59,445 nt of DNA, from positions 1 through 59,445 of the IMG/VR virus record IMGVR_UViG_3300025087_000071; one strand, 5' to 3'. Both the position numbers and the translations under genes were made by a program. The notes below the pieces were generated by a model. That model saw only the letters and a program-made list of their open reading frames with translations. It was not told the DNA's origin and did not search any database. This document shows positions 7,728 through 14,848 of this stretch, piece by piece (positions within the stretch are counted from its first letter, which is position 1; each line of letters begins with the position of its first letter). The stretch comes from a virus.

Positions 7728-8824
7728 CGGTGCGCATTATCGTCGGGGATGCCTTGACCGAGCTTACGAAGCTGCCGAGCGAGAGCGTGCATTGCATCCT
7801 TAGTAGCCCTCCTTACTGGCGCCAGAGGGATTACGCCATGCCAGGTCAGATTGGCCTCGAGTCGACGCCAGAGGAATACATTGATCGTTTGACCTCCGTG
7901 TTTTCGGAGTGCAGGCGCGTCCTGCGGGCCGATGGCACGGCCTGGGTGAATCTTGGCGACAAGTGGGCCTCCGGTGGTAACGGTGGCGGTGGCGGTGGCA
8001 GCTTCATGGAGCAGCGTAGCGAGGCATGGGCGCACGTGAAGGCGAACAAAGGCTGGCGCTCGCCGCCGACCGGCTACAAGGACAAGGATCTGGTCGGCGT
8101 GCCATGGATGCTGGCCTTTGCTATGCGGGCCGAAGGCTGGTATCTCCGACAGTGCAACATTTGGGCGAAGCCGAACTGTATGCCGGAGTCAGTCACAGAC
8201 CGCTCGACGGCCTCGCACGAGTACGTGTTCCACTTCTCGAAGCAGAACGACTACTGGTACGACGCGGACGCCGCCAGGACGCCACCAGCGCCATCCAGTG
8301 AGACGCGCCTAGCCCAGAACGTCAACGCCCAGGACGGCAGCGCAAGGGCCAACGGTGGGGGCAAAACGAACGGGCCGATGCGTGCGGTACAGCGCACGGA
8401 CAAGCAAGCTGGCCACGGCCGGAAAGCGGCTGGCTTCAATGCGCGATGGGACGCGAAAGAAGCGTCTGCTAAGGTCGCCGCCGGTAATGCGAGGACCACG
8501 GCCGCATCAGCTCCGGGCATTGACGGCAGCAAGCACCAAGACTACGGCGGCGCTAACCTGCGCTCGGTGTGGTGGATAAGCCCGGCGCAGTACCGCGAAG
8601 GGCACTACGCCGTCATGCCGAACGCGCTGGCTGAAATCTGCATCACAGCTGGGTGTCCGATTGGTGGCACGGTTTTGGACCCATTCGGCGGCGCCGGCAC
8701 CACCGGCCTGGTCGCCGACCGGTTGCAGCGCAGCGCCATCCTGATAGAACTCAACTCGGAGTACGCCAACATGGCCCGGGCCCGGGTGACGGCTGACGGT
8801 CCGCTATTCGCGGAAGTCGCATGA
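7724..8824 (+). CDS. DNA amino-methyltransferase (N6-A or N4-C)
   Basis: 366 residues. The catalytic motif SPPYW (about residues 28-32) near the N-terminus and the AdoMet motif DPFGGAGTTGLVA (about residue 318) near the C-terminus give the beta-class order. RRVLRADGTAWVNLGD and PWMLAFAMRAEGW are typical of the family. SPPY is common in N4-cytosine and also N6-adenine enzymes. A Gly/Ser-rich insert (about residues 85-95) and a variable target-recognition region lie between. It probably protects phage DNA from host restriction; no cognate endonuclease is beside it. Confidence 0.9.
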   Translation: MTVRIIVGDALTELTKLPSESVHCILSSPPYWRQRDYAMPGQIGLESTPEEYIDRLTSVFSECRRVLRADGTAWVNLGDKWASGGNGGGGGGSFMEQRSEAWAHVKANKGWRSPPTGYKDKDLVGVPWMLAFAMRAEGWYLRQCNIWAKPNCMPESVTDRSTASHEYVFHFSKQNDYWYDADAARTPPAPSSETRLAQNVNAQDGSARANGGGKTNGPMRAVQRTDKQAGHGRKAAGFNARWDAKEASAKVAAGNARTTAASAPGIDGSKHQDYGGANLRSVWWISPAQYREGHYAVMPNALAEICITAGCPIGGTVLDPFGGAGTTGLVADRLQRSAILIELNSEYANMARARVTADGPLFAEVA

Positions 8825-8840
8825 CGACAGGAGGTAAATA

Positions 8841-9524
8841 ATGGGTGCCCTACTCCGTTTCCTGCCCGGCCTCGGGCCAGCCGTCACGGCACTGCTCAAT
8901 CCCTGGATCTTGCTTGCCGCCATAGCCGTAATTGCCGGCGCCTTCCTAGCCGGTATGCACGAACAGACCATCCGCTTCGAGGCTGCAGCCAAGACTGCCC
9001 AGGACGACGCGATCGAGACTGCCGTGAAGTTCCAAGCCGACCAACGTGCCCAAAACACAGCTCTATCCAATTCCCTCAACCGAGAAAGGACCGACCGTGA
9101 AAATGATCACCGCACTTTCAAGAGCAAGCTCGCCGCGGCAGCCGCAAAGTCGCTCACAGAGGTCCACTGCCCTGCCGGGAATACTCCGCAAAGACCAGGC
9201 GGCAAGGCGTCTCCCTGGCCGGCTGCGGCGCCAGTGGTGGATGGTGGCAGTTGCCGTATCTCTACTGACGGCGTGCGCCTCTGGAACACAGGGCTTGCCC
9301 TCAGCCTTAACCTCGCCGACCGTGGACAGTTCGCTCATGCAGCGGACGCCGGGGCCGGTCCCGTTGAAATCTCTGACGCCATCGCCAACGTCGGGGCAAA
9401 CGCTGCCATCCTCGGGGAATGCCGGGACCGGGAGCTTGGGTGGCAAGTGAAGGCGTGCACAAATAAATGGTGGACTGGCGAACCGTGCGCGGAGCGACTG
9501 AGGGAGTTTGAAGGGCGGAAGTAG
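8841..9524 (+). CDS. i-spanin-like membrane protein (Rz-like)
   Basis: 227 residues with a strong SD (AGGAGG). One N-terminal membrane helix (about residues 20-43, NPWILLAAIAVIAGAFLAG) is followed by a periplasmic coiled coil and a longer C-terminal region with several Cys. This is the topology of an inner-membrane spanin subunit, though longer than classical Rz. A lipoprotein frame is nested inside (9241-9450), as in Rz/Rz1 pairs. It would help disrupt the outer membrane at lysis. Confidence 0.75.
   Translation: MGALLRFLPGLGPAVTALLNPWILLAAIAVIAGAFLAGMHEQTIRFEAAAKTAQDDAIETAVKFQADQRAQNTALSNSLNRERTDRENDHRTFKSKLAAAAAKSLTEVHCPAGNTPQRPGGKASPWPAAAPVVDGGSCRISTDGVRLWNTGLALSLNLADRGQFAHAADAGAGPVEISDAIANVGANAAILGECRDRELGWQVKACTNKWWTGEPCAERLREFEGRK
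9241..9450 (+). CDS. nested o-spanin candidate (Rz1-like lipoprotein)
   Basis: In another frame inside the spanin gene, MVAVAVSLLTACASG gives a perfect lipobox (L-T-A-C) followed by a Pro/Ser/Thr-rich tail, as in Rz1 outer-membrane spanins. From ATG 9241 the product is 69 residues. The signal is short, so translation may begin upstream: an Arg-rich stretch precedes this ATG, and in-frame starts lie at 9103 and 9097. The frame ends within the host gene. Confidence 0.65.
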   Translation: MVAVAVSLLTACASGTQGLPSALTSPTVDSSLMQRTPGPVPLKSLTPSPTSGQTLPSSGNAGTGSLGGK

Positions 9525-9527
9525 ACC

Positions 9528-9896
9528 ATGCCGATCAAACCGGAGAATGCTGCGCGTTATCCGACCGACTGGAAAGCTATCCGGCAGGAGGTGCTTGAGC
9601 GTGCCGGGCATCGGTGCGAGCAATGCGGCGTGCCGAATCACTGGCACCGAAACAATCTTACTGGTGATGTGTTCGAGGATGAACAGCTAGCGCGAGATTG
9701 CTTGCACGTTACCTACATCGTTCTTACCGTGGCGCACTTGAATCACCAGCCGGAGGACTGCGGCGAGCCGGGCAACCGTCCGAACCTTGCCGCATGGTGT
9801 CAGCGCTGCCATCTTGCCTACGACCACGAGCACCACATGCGCAACGCACACCAGACGCGGCGCGGGCGCAAGGCAAGCGGGGATCTGTTCGCATGA
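9528..9896 (+). CDS. HNH-family endonuclease-like protein
   Basis: 122 residues. A CEQCG knuckle (about residue 31) is paired with CQRCH (about residue 91). The core VAHLNHQPEDCGEPGNRPNLAAWCQRCHLAYDHEHH carries the H-N...N...H spacing of phage HNH proteins. A role as packaging partner or defence nuclease cannot be decided. The stop overlaps the next ATG. Confidence 0.75.
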   Translation: MPIKPENAARYPTDWKAIRQEVLERAGHRCEQCGVPNHWHRNNLTGDVFEDEQLARDCLHVTYIVLTVAHLNHQPEDCGEPGNRPNLAAWCQRCHLAYDHEHHMRNAHQTRRGRKASGDLFA

Positions 9897-10216
9897 CTTA
9901 CAGAAATCGCCGCCTGCTTGACGTTGCCCATGACGCTCCCTGCATGCTCCTGCTCGGTGCGCCTGGATGCGGAAATTATCTGTCTGTGCCATGCCATAGC
10001 GACGCGCTTCGCCACGGTCGCGGAGTAGGGCACAAGTCTGGAGATGAATTCGCCGTGCCTGGGTGCCCGGCATGTCATGCAATCTTCACCCGTAAGGATC
10101 TTGGGCGAGAGCAATATTCTGTGTCTTGGCTGGCGGCACATGAACGCTACCTGACGTGGCTGTTTGAAACTGGACGACTGACTGTTAACCACGTGCACTT
10201 CTATCCTAGACCTTGA
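9893..10216 (+). CDS. DUF1364-like protein (HNH-type fold)
   Basis: 107 residues from the ATG at 9893. The pattern RRLLDVAHDAPCMLL, CHSDALRHGRGVGHKSGDEFAVPGCPACH matches the DUF1364 family of lambdoid phages, with the Cys/His ladder of a zinc-stabilised nuclease fold. Function unproven. Converges with the leftward 10206 gene: the 3' ends overlap by 11 bases. Confidence 0.7.
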   Translation: MTYRNRRLLDVAHDAPCMLLLGAPGCGNYLSVPCHSDALRHGRGVGHKSGDEFAVPGCPACHAIFTRKDLGREQYSVSWLAAHERYLTWLFETGRLTVNHVHFYPRP

Positions 10217-10364
10217 CCGGCTGAACTTCAAGCCGTTTCATCGCGCGATAAATTGTGCTGACCGCAACGCCATGCTTCAAGGCCGCTTTCAAGATTGCAT
10301 CCTTGCCGCCCTTGCGCGCCATTTTGACGGCTTTCTCTGTGGCGCTGGATTGGCGCCCGCTCAT
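10206..10364 (-). CDS. small helix-turn-helix protein
   Basis: 52 residues, starting MSGRQSSATEKAVKMA. The segment KGGKDAILKAALKHGVAVSTIYRAMKRL reads as a helix-turn-helix of the resolvase or Hin type. Too short for an enzyme, so a DNA-binding regulator or remnant is likely. Last gene of the leftward cluster; its start overlaps the upstream stop by four bases (TCAT on the plus strand). A candidate binder for the palindromes in this window, without direct evidence. Confidence 0.6.
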   Translation of the reverse strand: MSGRQSSATEKAVKMARKGGKDAILKAALKHGVAVSTIYRAMKRLEVQPVKV

Positions 10365-10720
10365 TGCGGCCCGCAACTATAGGTTGGGCCGCCCTTGATC
10401 TGCACTATCCAGCCGGAGACGGGCAGGCGGATAAGCAGCGCCGAGTTGTCGGCGGTAGTCAGCCAGAAGGTGCGGTCCGCATCGAAGCGCACGCGGGTAG
10501 TCCCAACCGTCAGTGTCAGGTCGGTGCGTCCAACTTTCTCCATCATGGCGTCGAAGTCAGGGCCGCTCCGCTCCCAGGTGGTCAGGTAGGGGACGAAGCG
10601 ATGCAAGGTCCCCGTGGTTTGGGTATCGACGCGTACAGCCTGGTAGCAGGTAATCGCCTGCGGTGTCGGCGGTGCATTCAGTGCCGCCAATAAGGCGGTA
10701 GCCAGCAGTGTTTGATTCAT
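10361..10720 (-). CDS. exported protein with signal peptide
   Basis: 119 residues from the ATG at 10720, which has an AAGGAGAA-type SD. The N-terminus MNQTLLATALLAALNAPPTPQA is a short secretory signal with a plausible cut after A-x-A/QA. The mature part has two Cys that could pair. Probably periplasmic; function unknown. Lies next to a transglutaminase-like gene and a lipoprotein, all facing the cell envelope. Confidence 0.65.
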   Translation of the reverse strand: MNQTLLATALLAALNAPPTPQAITCYQAVRVDTQTTGTLHRFVPYLTTWERSGPDFDAMMEKVGRTDLTLTVGTTRVRFDADRTFWLTTADNSALLIRLPVSGWIVQIKGGPTYSCGPQ

Positions 10721-11127
10721 ACCTTTTCTCCTTCGGTTGTCCAACTCCATGCGGCCCACGACCGTGAGCCGCCTTCTTTCTGGATCCGGTCCGGCCGGTA
10801 GCCGATCCGGTGCAATTCCGCGAGCGTGCAGGGGTGATTCTGGCGATTGTCGAGGATGCGCGGGCCGTCCTCGGTCTGCGCGACTAGGACGGCGTGATAC
10901 TCGCCGGTTTCGACGTAGCAGCAAGCCAGCCTCAATGTGTGTGCAGGCCATCCGAGATCTGCGAGATAGTTCAGTTTGGCGAGCGCGAAATCCTCGCAGT
11001 CATTACCTAATCCATCCGCGCGGTCCCAAAAGTCTGGTTGGTTGTACCGTTCCGCGTCGCTTTCGTATGGCAGAGCGTTGATATCGTCGTTGACGTGCTG
11101 CAGGTCAGTGTGGTTGGGATAGGTCAT
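10717..11127 (-). CDS. transglutaminase-like cysteine peptidase
   Basis: 136 residues from the ATG at 11127. NDCEDFALAKLNYL places the catalytic Cys at about 44, YHAVLV the His at about 78 and LDNR the Asp at about 93: the Cys-His-Asp triad order of the bacterial transglutaminase-like family. No signal peptide, so it probably acts in the cytoplasm or virion. Such phage proteins may process partners or peptidoglycan; the substrate is unknown. Confidence 0.8.
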   Translation of the reverse strand: MTYPNHTDLQHVNDDINALPYESDAERYNQPDFWDRADGLGNDCEDFALAKLNYLADLGWPAHTLRLACCYVETGEYHAVLVAQTEDGPRILDNRQNHPCTLAELHRIGYRPDRIQKEGGSRSWAAWSWTTEGEKV

Positions 11128-11345
11128 TGACCGCCTCCGCATTCGACACGGCTTGGGTAGGTCTGGCAGTAGATCACGAAACCGGCCGGGGCCGAGACCT
11201 CGGTCCCTGTCACCGACCTCACGACTGGCGGCGCGCACCCTTGCAGCGACACGAGCACCAGGACGCAGATGATCGACGTGACGATCCAGTGTGGATCGCC
11301 AACAAAATCCAGGAGCGTGCGCAACGGCTCACGAATGAGTTTCAT
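11124..11345 (-). CDS. small lipoprotein
   Basis: 73 residues from the ATG at 11345, with a perfect AAGGAGG SD. A hydrophobic helix (IVTSIICVLVLVSL) runs into the lipobox L-Q-G-C at residue 37. The mature part is short, with two more Cys. It could be an o-spanin-like or superinfection-exclusion lipoprotein; the better o-spanin candidate is at 9241. Confidence 0.7.
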   Translation of the reverse strand: MKLIREPLRTLLDFVGDPHWIVTSIICVLVLVSLQGCAPPVVRSVTGTEVSAPAGFVIYCQTYPSRVECGGGQ

Positions 11346-11496
11346 GCTTGACCTCCTTCGCTTCAGGATCATCGGCCCCGCCAACCTCGTAGACGGTGCC
11401 GCGATGATCTTTTGCAAATGCTACCGCAAACTGGCGTGTATCGGTGATGCCGCCGGTAAAGGTGCCGTCGGGCCAGAGGATGCCGAAGCGGGTCAT
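11329..11496 (-). CDS. hypothetical protein, 55 aa
   Basis: MTRFGILWPDGTFTGG... ends in an acidic and basic tail. It overlaps the lipoprotein start by 17 bases and the upstream gene by four. No family recognised. Confidence 0.5.
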   Translation of the reverse strand: MTRFGILWPDGTFTGGITDTRQFAVAFAKDHRGTVYEVGGADDPEAKEVKHETHS

Positions 11497-11807
11497 TCCG
11501 GCGCCTTGACCCCATCGCGCTCGAATGCCTCGCCGATGTCCACGAACAGTTTGCCCAGGTACTCGCAGCAGTCGCCACCATCTACCGGCTGATCTGGATC
11601 GTTGAACCCCATTGCGATCAAGTCGGCAAATATGGACTCGAAGAGGGCGAGGCGGTTTTTTGATGTGGCCCGACCGGCTTTGCGTTTCGCCCGGTCGCGT
11701 TTCTGGAAAGCTTTGACTTCGGCGAGCGGGTCGGCTCCAATGCACTCAAGCACTTTGAAACCCTCGGCACTCAATCCTGTAGCCTTGTCGTAGCGTTTCG
11801 CTTTCAC
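11493..11807 (-). CDS. hypothetical protein, 104 aa, GTG start
   Basis: Starts at GTG 11807 overlapping the upstream stop (GTGA). KAKRYDKATGL... includes a basic middle (RDRAKRKAGRATSKNR) and a D-G-G-D-C-C-E motif. Soluble and of unknown function. Within a coupled leftward chain. Confidence 0.55.
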   Translation of the reverse strand: MKAKRYDKATGLSAEGFKVLECIGADPLAEVKAFQKRDRAKRKAGRATSKNRLALFESIFADLIAMGFNDPDQPVDGGDCCEYLGKLFVDIGEAFERDGVKAPE

Positions 11808-11911
11808 GTCAACCTCGGCGCGCGTTGGAAAATAAACAGGTAGGCGAGCGCGAACGGCCAGCCTGCCGCTTTCAGTTCGACCGCGATGGTCGCGGGTGTT
11901 TTGTCTCTCAT
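11804..11911 (-). CDS. 35-residue peptide
   Basis: MRDKTPATIAVELKAAG... has a good SD (AAGGAGA) and ends at the GTGA start of the next gene. A hydrophobic C-terminal half (WPFALAYLFIF) could sit in the membrane. Confidence 0.45.
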   Translation of the reverse strand: MRDKTPATIAVELKAAGWPFALAYLFIFQRAPRLT

Positions 11912-11928
11912 CGGTGTCTCCTTTGTCT

Positions 11929-11966
11929 GCGGGAAATCCGCATTCGCAAGCGTCCTTCGGCGCTTG
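11929..11966. other. two small hairpins between leftward genes
   Basis: Two short inverted repeats sit in the gap 11912-11975: GCGG/CCGC around 11929-11941, and CAAGCG/CGCTTG (11947-11952 with 11961-11966, eight-base loop). No T-run follows on either strand. They could be an RNA processing or attenuation site, or chance. Confidence 0.3.
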
Positions 11967-11975
11967 AGAATGGAA

Positions 11976-12185
11976 TCAACCCTTGGCGCGGGCGATGGCG
12001 GCGCTTGCCTTTATGGCGGCTAGCATCAGTAAATCACGCGGCGCAGGAGAATCCTGAGCTTCAAGAAAATCTTCCAACGCTGCGAGCAGATCATCGGTCG
12101 CCGCGCAAATTTTGATTGCCTCTATCGCAGTTGCGTCGAAGCTATTTTTTTCCAGGGCAGCGAGTGCTATTTCAAAGCTGGTCAT
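11976..12185 (-). CDS. hypothetical helical protein, 69 aa
   Basis: MTSFEIALAALEKNSFD... from the ATG at 12185. Ala/Leu/Glu-rich and predicted helical by eye, ending AAIARAKG. No family recognised. Confidence 0.5.
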   Translation of the reverse strand: MTSFEIALAALEKNSFDATAIEAIKICAATDDLLAALEDFLEAQDSPAPRDLLMLAAIKASAAIARAKG

Positions 12186-12231
12186 TTGAATCTCCAGTTG
12201 GTGAGTTCCCGCGCGAGCAGGGGTGGGGGAA

Positions 12232-12423
12232 TCAATTGCTGTCGTCGTGGTCGTACATGCCGGTTTGCGTCGCCGCATCCCGGTAGAATTCGCCGCCGGT
12301 GCGTAGTTCGGCGCGCCAGGCAAGTTGGGCAGATTCGAGCGTGAGGAATTCTTCTGCTTCCAGGGCGATGCCGTCGTAGCAAATGCCCCAGGTCGTGCCA
12401 TCCTTGTGGATTCCGCGTTTCAT
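12232..12423 (-). CDS. hypothetical protein, 63 aa, first gene of leftward cluster
   Basis: MKRGIHKDGTTWGICYDG... with an acidic C-terminus. SD-like GGAGA lies before the ATG at 12423. It is the promoter-proximal gene of the leftward cluster; the promoter at 12459-12487 is just upstream. Confidence 0.55.
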   Translation of the reverse strand: MKRGIHKDGTTWGICYDGIALEAEEFLTLESAQLAWRAELRTGGEFYRDAATQTGMYDHDDSN

Positions 12424-12458
12424 GGTTCATCTCCAGTGGTTGATCGGGGTACAACTGA

Positions 12459-12487
12459 ACTATGGATCATGCTTCGCAACATGCCAA
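12459..12487 (-). promoter_or_regulatory. leftward sigma-70-type promoter
   Basis: On the minus strand, TTGGCA (12487-12482) and CATAGT (12464-12459) are separated by exactly 17 bases. It points at the leftward cluster 36 bases downstream. Together with the rightward promoter at 12524 and the palindromes between, it forms a divergent control region. Confidence 0.6.
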
Positions 12488-12500
12488 GAACTATTTTGGA

Positions 12501-12537
12501 TGTCTTTTTCTCGACAGTGGGTGTTGACAATTCGACA
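12501..12537. promoter_or_regulatory. two palindromic operator candidates, 21 bp centre to centre
   Basis: TGTCT-N6-CGACA at 12501-12516 and TGTTG-N6-CGACA at 12522-12537 both fit the TGTCG-N6-CGACA element repeated in this window, each with one mismatch. Centres are 21 bp apart, two helical turns, as for cooperatively bound dimers. The second covers the -35 and part of the spacer of the rightward promoter. Confidence 0.65.
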
Positions 12538-12552
12538 GGGCAGGTTTAGGAT
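12524..12552 (+). promoter_or_regulatory. rightward sigma-70-type promoter
   Basis: Perfect -35 TTGACA (12524-12529), 17-base spacer, -10 TAGGAT (12547-12552). Its -35 and spacer are covered by the operator at 12522-12537, so it is probably repressed or regulated by the same protein as the other palindrome-marked promoters. It drives the small frames at 12642 and 12719 or a leader RNA towards terS. Confidence 0.65.
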
Positions 12553-12641
12553 TCGCTCATCGCGTCTGGCCGGCGCGGATCGTAACTAGGGAGCCCCTGC
12601 AGCCGACACTGCAGGCGGCGCCCGCCCTTGTCGGAGGTGCC

Positions 12642-12722
12642 ATGCAATACCCACAATCTCCCTTTTCGACCATTCAGGACAGAACTAAGCCTGCAAAGTC
12701 ACTCCGCGGGCGCATGTCGTGA
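12642..12722 (+). CDS. 26-residue peptide downstream of the regulated promoter
   Basis: MQYPQSPFSTIQDRTK... has a good SD (CGGAGGTG) and is the first frame after the promoter at 12524. It ends in an Arg/Lys-rich tail and overlaps the next tiny frame by GTGA. Could be a leader peptide. Confidence 0.4.
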   Translation: MQYPQSPFSTIQDRTKPAKSLRGRMS

Positions 12723-12817
12723 ACAGCCAACGACGCAGCAAGAAGGCTACCCGGCGCCATAACCCAGCGCGGCAACCCGGCTCGCACGGCCGGCAACGCA
12801 TCGAGAACACGCCATAA
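12719..12817 (+). CDS. 32-residue Arg-rich peptide
   Basis: GTG start inside the preceding stop (GTGA). The product (NSQRRSKKATRRHNPARQ...) is extremely basic, as for an RNA- or DNA-binding peptide. After its TAA the same frame stays open to about 12982, but with no good start before GTG 12887. Existence rests on the SD and coupling only. Confidence 0.35.
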   Translation: MNSQRRSKKATRRHNPARQPGSHGRQRIENTP

Positions 12818-13098
12818 ACGCACCGAACGTCCGGGACTGATCCGGCGCGGGGCGATAAGGCCCCGAGGAAAGCGATAAACGGGACCGTGCAGAAATGCAC
12901 CCGCGCCAAAGCGGGTAAGGTGTTCCGTTGTCATCCGAGGCCGGAGCGCTGGCCGGGTGCCCAAGGATCGCCGGCCGAACCGTGAGCATCCGTAATCATC
13001 CGTGCGCAGATCAACACGGATTACCCTCGGGTTCCATCCGCGAATCGGAAGCCGCGAAGCCTTGAGAGTGTGGCTGTAGGTCTTGACTCAGGAGGGGC
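12818..13098. other. intergenic stretch without a confident gene
   Basis: GC-rich sequence between the tiny Arg-rich frame and the terS promoter. A possible frame from GTG 12887 (QKCTRAKAGKVFRCHPRPE) has two Cys but no SD. No tRNA, strong hairpin or repeat is seen. It could be a long leader or noncoding RNA from the 12524 promoter. Confidence 0.4.
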
Positions 13099-13148
13099 TT
13101 GCTCAGGTGGTAGTTCAGGGCTATGCTCACCTTGTCGGAAATTCGACA
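13099..13148 (+). promoter_or_regulatory. terS promoter with downstream operator
   Basis: TTGCTC (13099-13104), 17-base spacer, TATGCT (13122-13127), then five bases later an exact TGTCG-N6-CGACA palindrome (13133-13148) covering the expected start site. The terS ATG follows at 13184. A protein bound here would block initiation or clearance. Confidence 0.55.
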
Positions 13149-13183
13149 CCACGTTCGACGCGGACTGAATCCACCTTCGACCC

Positions 13184-14167
13184 ATGCCAAGCCTCGACAA
13201 TTTGAAGCACGAAACAATCGCCCGCCGATTGGCCGCAGGTGACAATCAGACCAAAGCACTGATTGCAGCAGGGTATTCGGCCAAGTCGGCATCACAAACG
13301 GCGGTCGGAGTGCTTAAGAAGAACCCTGCCATACGCCAAAGGTGCGAGGAGATACGCGCCGCCACCAGGGCCATGGAAGAGCGTTTCAATGCCTCCCGCG
13401 AGGGCAAAAAAGAGATCACCAGGGCCTACGTTCGAGGTACGCTGCAAGAGGTCGCCGAGCGCTGCATGCAACACGATCCGGTGCTCGTGAAAGGGATCCC
13501 AACCGGCGAGTATCAGTTCGACGCGGCCGGCGCAACTCGAGCTGTGGAGCTACTCGGGCGCGACCTGGGCATGTTCGTCGAGCGCAAAGAGATCGGTACG
13601 CCTGGCGCCTTCGCCTCGATCGAGGAGCGCCGCGAGGCCGAGCGGCTGCTTAAGCTGAAGATGGTCAAGTTGGGCATGGCGAGGCCGATGCGCCTCGTCG
13701 GGTCGTCGTCGGCTGCGACTGTTGAGAATTCGACACCTGTTGACTGTCAATATTCCGACACTAAGACTACTGTCGAGATTCCGACACCAGAGATCGAAGC
13801 CCCGGATCAAACCGGGGATTCCGAGCCCGAAGCGCCCTCGACGCTGGCCGAGCGCGACCTCGCGCCGCTGCCGCCGGGGATCCTGGAACCGATCAAAGGC
13901 CAGCCAGATCCGGCGAGCGTTGAACGGCTGAAGCCCGCACCAGTCGTGGCAACCCAAGCTGTCCAAGCAGTGCAGAAGGTCCCAGGCTGGGGCCGAAAGC
14001 CATACGAGCCGCCCGTACCGCGGCCTCCGCTCGGTCCGGATCCGGGCCCAGGCCCCGAGCGCGGCGCCTGGCGTGCCGAGATGCGCCGGCGAGCGAACCT
14101 CGATGTGCGCGACGGCACGCCGAACACCTGCGATCGGCACGGTCATCCGCTCAAGGATAAGCCGTGA
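13184..14167 (+). CDS. terS: terminase small subunit
   Basis: 327 residues. The N-terminal third (HETIARRLAAGDNQTKALIAAGYSAKSASQTAVGVLKKNPAIRQR) is the helix-turn-helix DNA-recognition pattern of terminase small subunits (Terminase_2-like). A helical middle (about residues 60-165) would form the oligomer. The C-terminal half is long, Pro-rich and disordered, and its first part is encoded by DNA carrying three operator-like palindromes (13720-13786). TerL follows 2.9 kb downstream, after methyltransferase and tRNA genes. Confidence 0.8.
   Translation: MPSLDNLKHETIARRLAAGDNQTKALIAAGYSAKSASQTAVGVLKKNPAIRQRCEEIRAATRAMEERFNASREGKKEITRAYVRGTLQEVAERCMQHDPVLVKGIPTGEYQFDAAGATRAVELLGRDLGMFVERKEIGTPGAFASIEERREAERLLKLKMVKLGMARPMRLVGSSSAATVENSTPVDCQYSDTKTTVEIPTPEIEAPDQTGDSEPEAPSTLAERDLAPLPPGILEPIKGQPDPASVERLKPAPVVATQAVQAVQKVPGWGRKPYEPPVPRPPLGPDPGPGPERGAWRAEMRRRANLDVRDGTPNTCDRHGHPLKDKP
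13720..13786. promoter_or_regulatory. three palindromic elements inside terS
   Basis: TGTTG-N6-CGACA (13720-13735), TGTCA-N6-CGACA (13745-13760) and exact TGTCG-N6-CGACA (13771-13786), with centres 25 and 26 bp apart. They lie in the part of terS encoding a disordered linker, where protein constraint is weak. A weak promoter-like TTGACT at 13740 overlaps them. They look like intragenic operators or stop-operators. Confidence 0.6.
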
Positions 14168-14251
14168 GAGCCTGCCGCGGCTGCCACATCTCGATCAAGT
14201 TCGGAAGCGGAACCGAGAGTGGATGGCATCCAAACGAACCAAGGAGGCATG

Positions 14252-14593
14252 ATGATCTATGCGATTCAGGCCGGCGACGGCGGGCCGATTAAGTTTGGTG
14301 TGGCCGAGAACCCGGCGGGCAGACTTCGTGAACTCCAGACTGGAAACCCGGAGCGGTTGCGGTTGCTGACCTCGGCACCAGTTGCTGGCGACAAGGAATG
14401 CTTGATCCACCACCACCTACGCGATGAGCGAATGGCTGGAGAATGGTTCAGGCCAACGACCAAGGCATGGAATGTTGTGTGGGCACTCGAACGTCAGGCG
14501 TTCTACACGCAGGACCACGAGCTTGCAAACCACATCTATGACGCAGAACCAGAGTCGATGGATTGGTTCGCAAAGCGGTTCGACCTGCGTTGA
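14252..14593 (+). CDS. GIY-YIG-type protein (T5orf172/MUG113-like)
   Basis: 113 residues from the second ATG of ATGATG, chosen because AAGGAGG is too close to the first (14249). IYAIQAGDGGPIKFGVAENPAGRLRELQTGNPERL is the compact GIY-YIG core of the T5orf172/MUG113 family, and ECLIHHHLRDERMAGEWF holds the conserved His/Glu part. Such proteins are small nucleases carried by many phages; a homing or packaging-cleavage role next to terS is possible. Confidence 0.75.
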   Translation: MIYAIQAGDGGPIKFGVAENPAGRLRELQTGNPERLRLLTSAPVAGDKECLIHHHLRDERMAGEWFRPTTKAWNVVWALERQAFYTQDHELANHIYDAEPESMDWFAKRFDLR

Positions 14594-14769
14594 CCTCTGG
14601 CCGATCGCCCCTTCAGCAGAGGCCGAAGAGGCGAGACCCCTCCCCGGGGTACCCCCTCACCTACCCCCAGGCCGGCCCCGGGAGGCGGAAAAGAGGGCGG
14701 CAGAGGAGGCTCCAGAATTCATTCCCCCTCACCCGACTTTCCCTCTTTTCCCAATTTATTTTTTTCTCC

Positions 14770-14815
14770 TGTCGAGATTTCAACACTTGTCTTAATCCGT
14801 GACAGGTACTACATT
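14770..14815 (+). promoter_or_regulatory. operator and promoter ahead of the iterons
   Basis: TGTCG-N6-CAACA (14770-14785, one mismatch) is followed by TTGTCT (14787-14792), 17 bases, and TACATT (14810-14815). A looser half-site pair TGTCT...TGACA (14788-14804, seven-base gap) overlaps the -35, echoing the double operator at 12501-12537. Would drive the Fis-like gene and methyltransferase. Confidence 0.5.
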
Positions 14816-14848
14816 GTGGTATGTTTTGAGACTATCGTGCAGTTCTTA

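Noticed and set aside
14635-14700. Terminator in the C/G-rich stretch after the GIY-YIG gene
   Set aside because: Runs of C and G suggest pairing, but no clean stem with a following T-run can be drawn on the plus strand.
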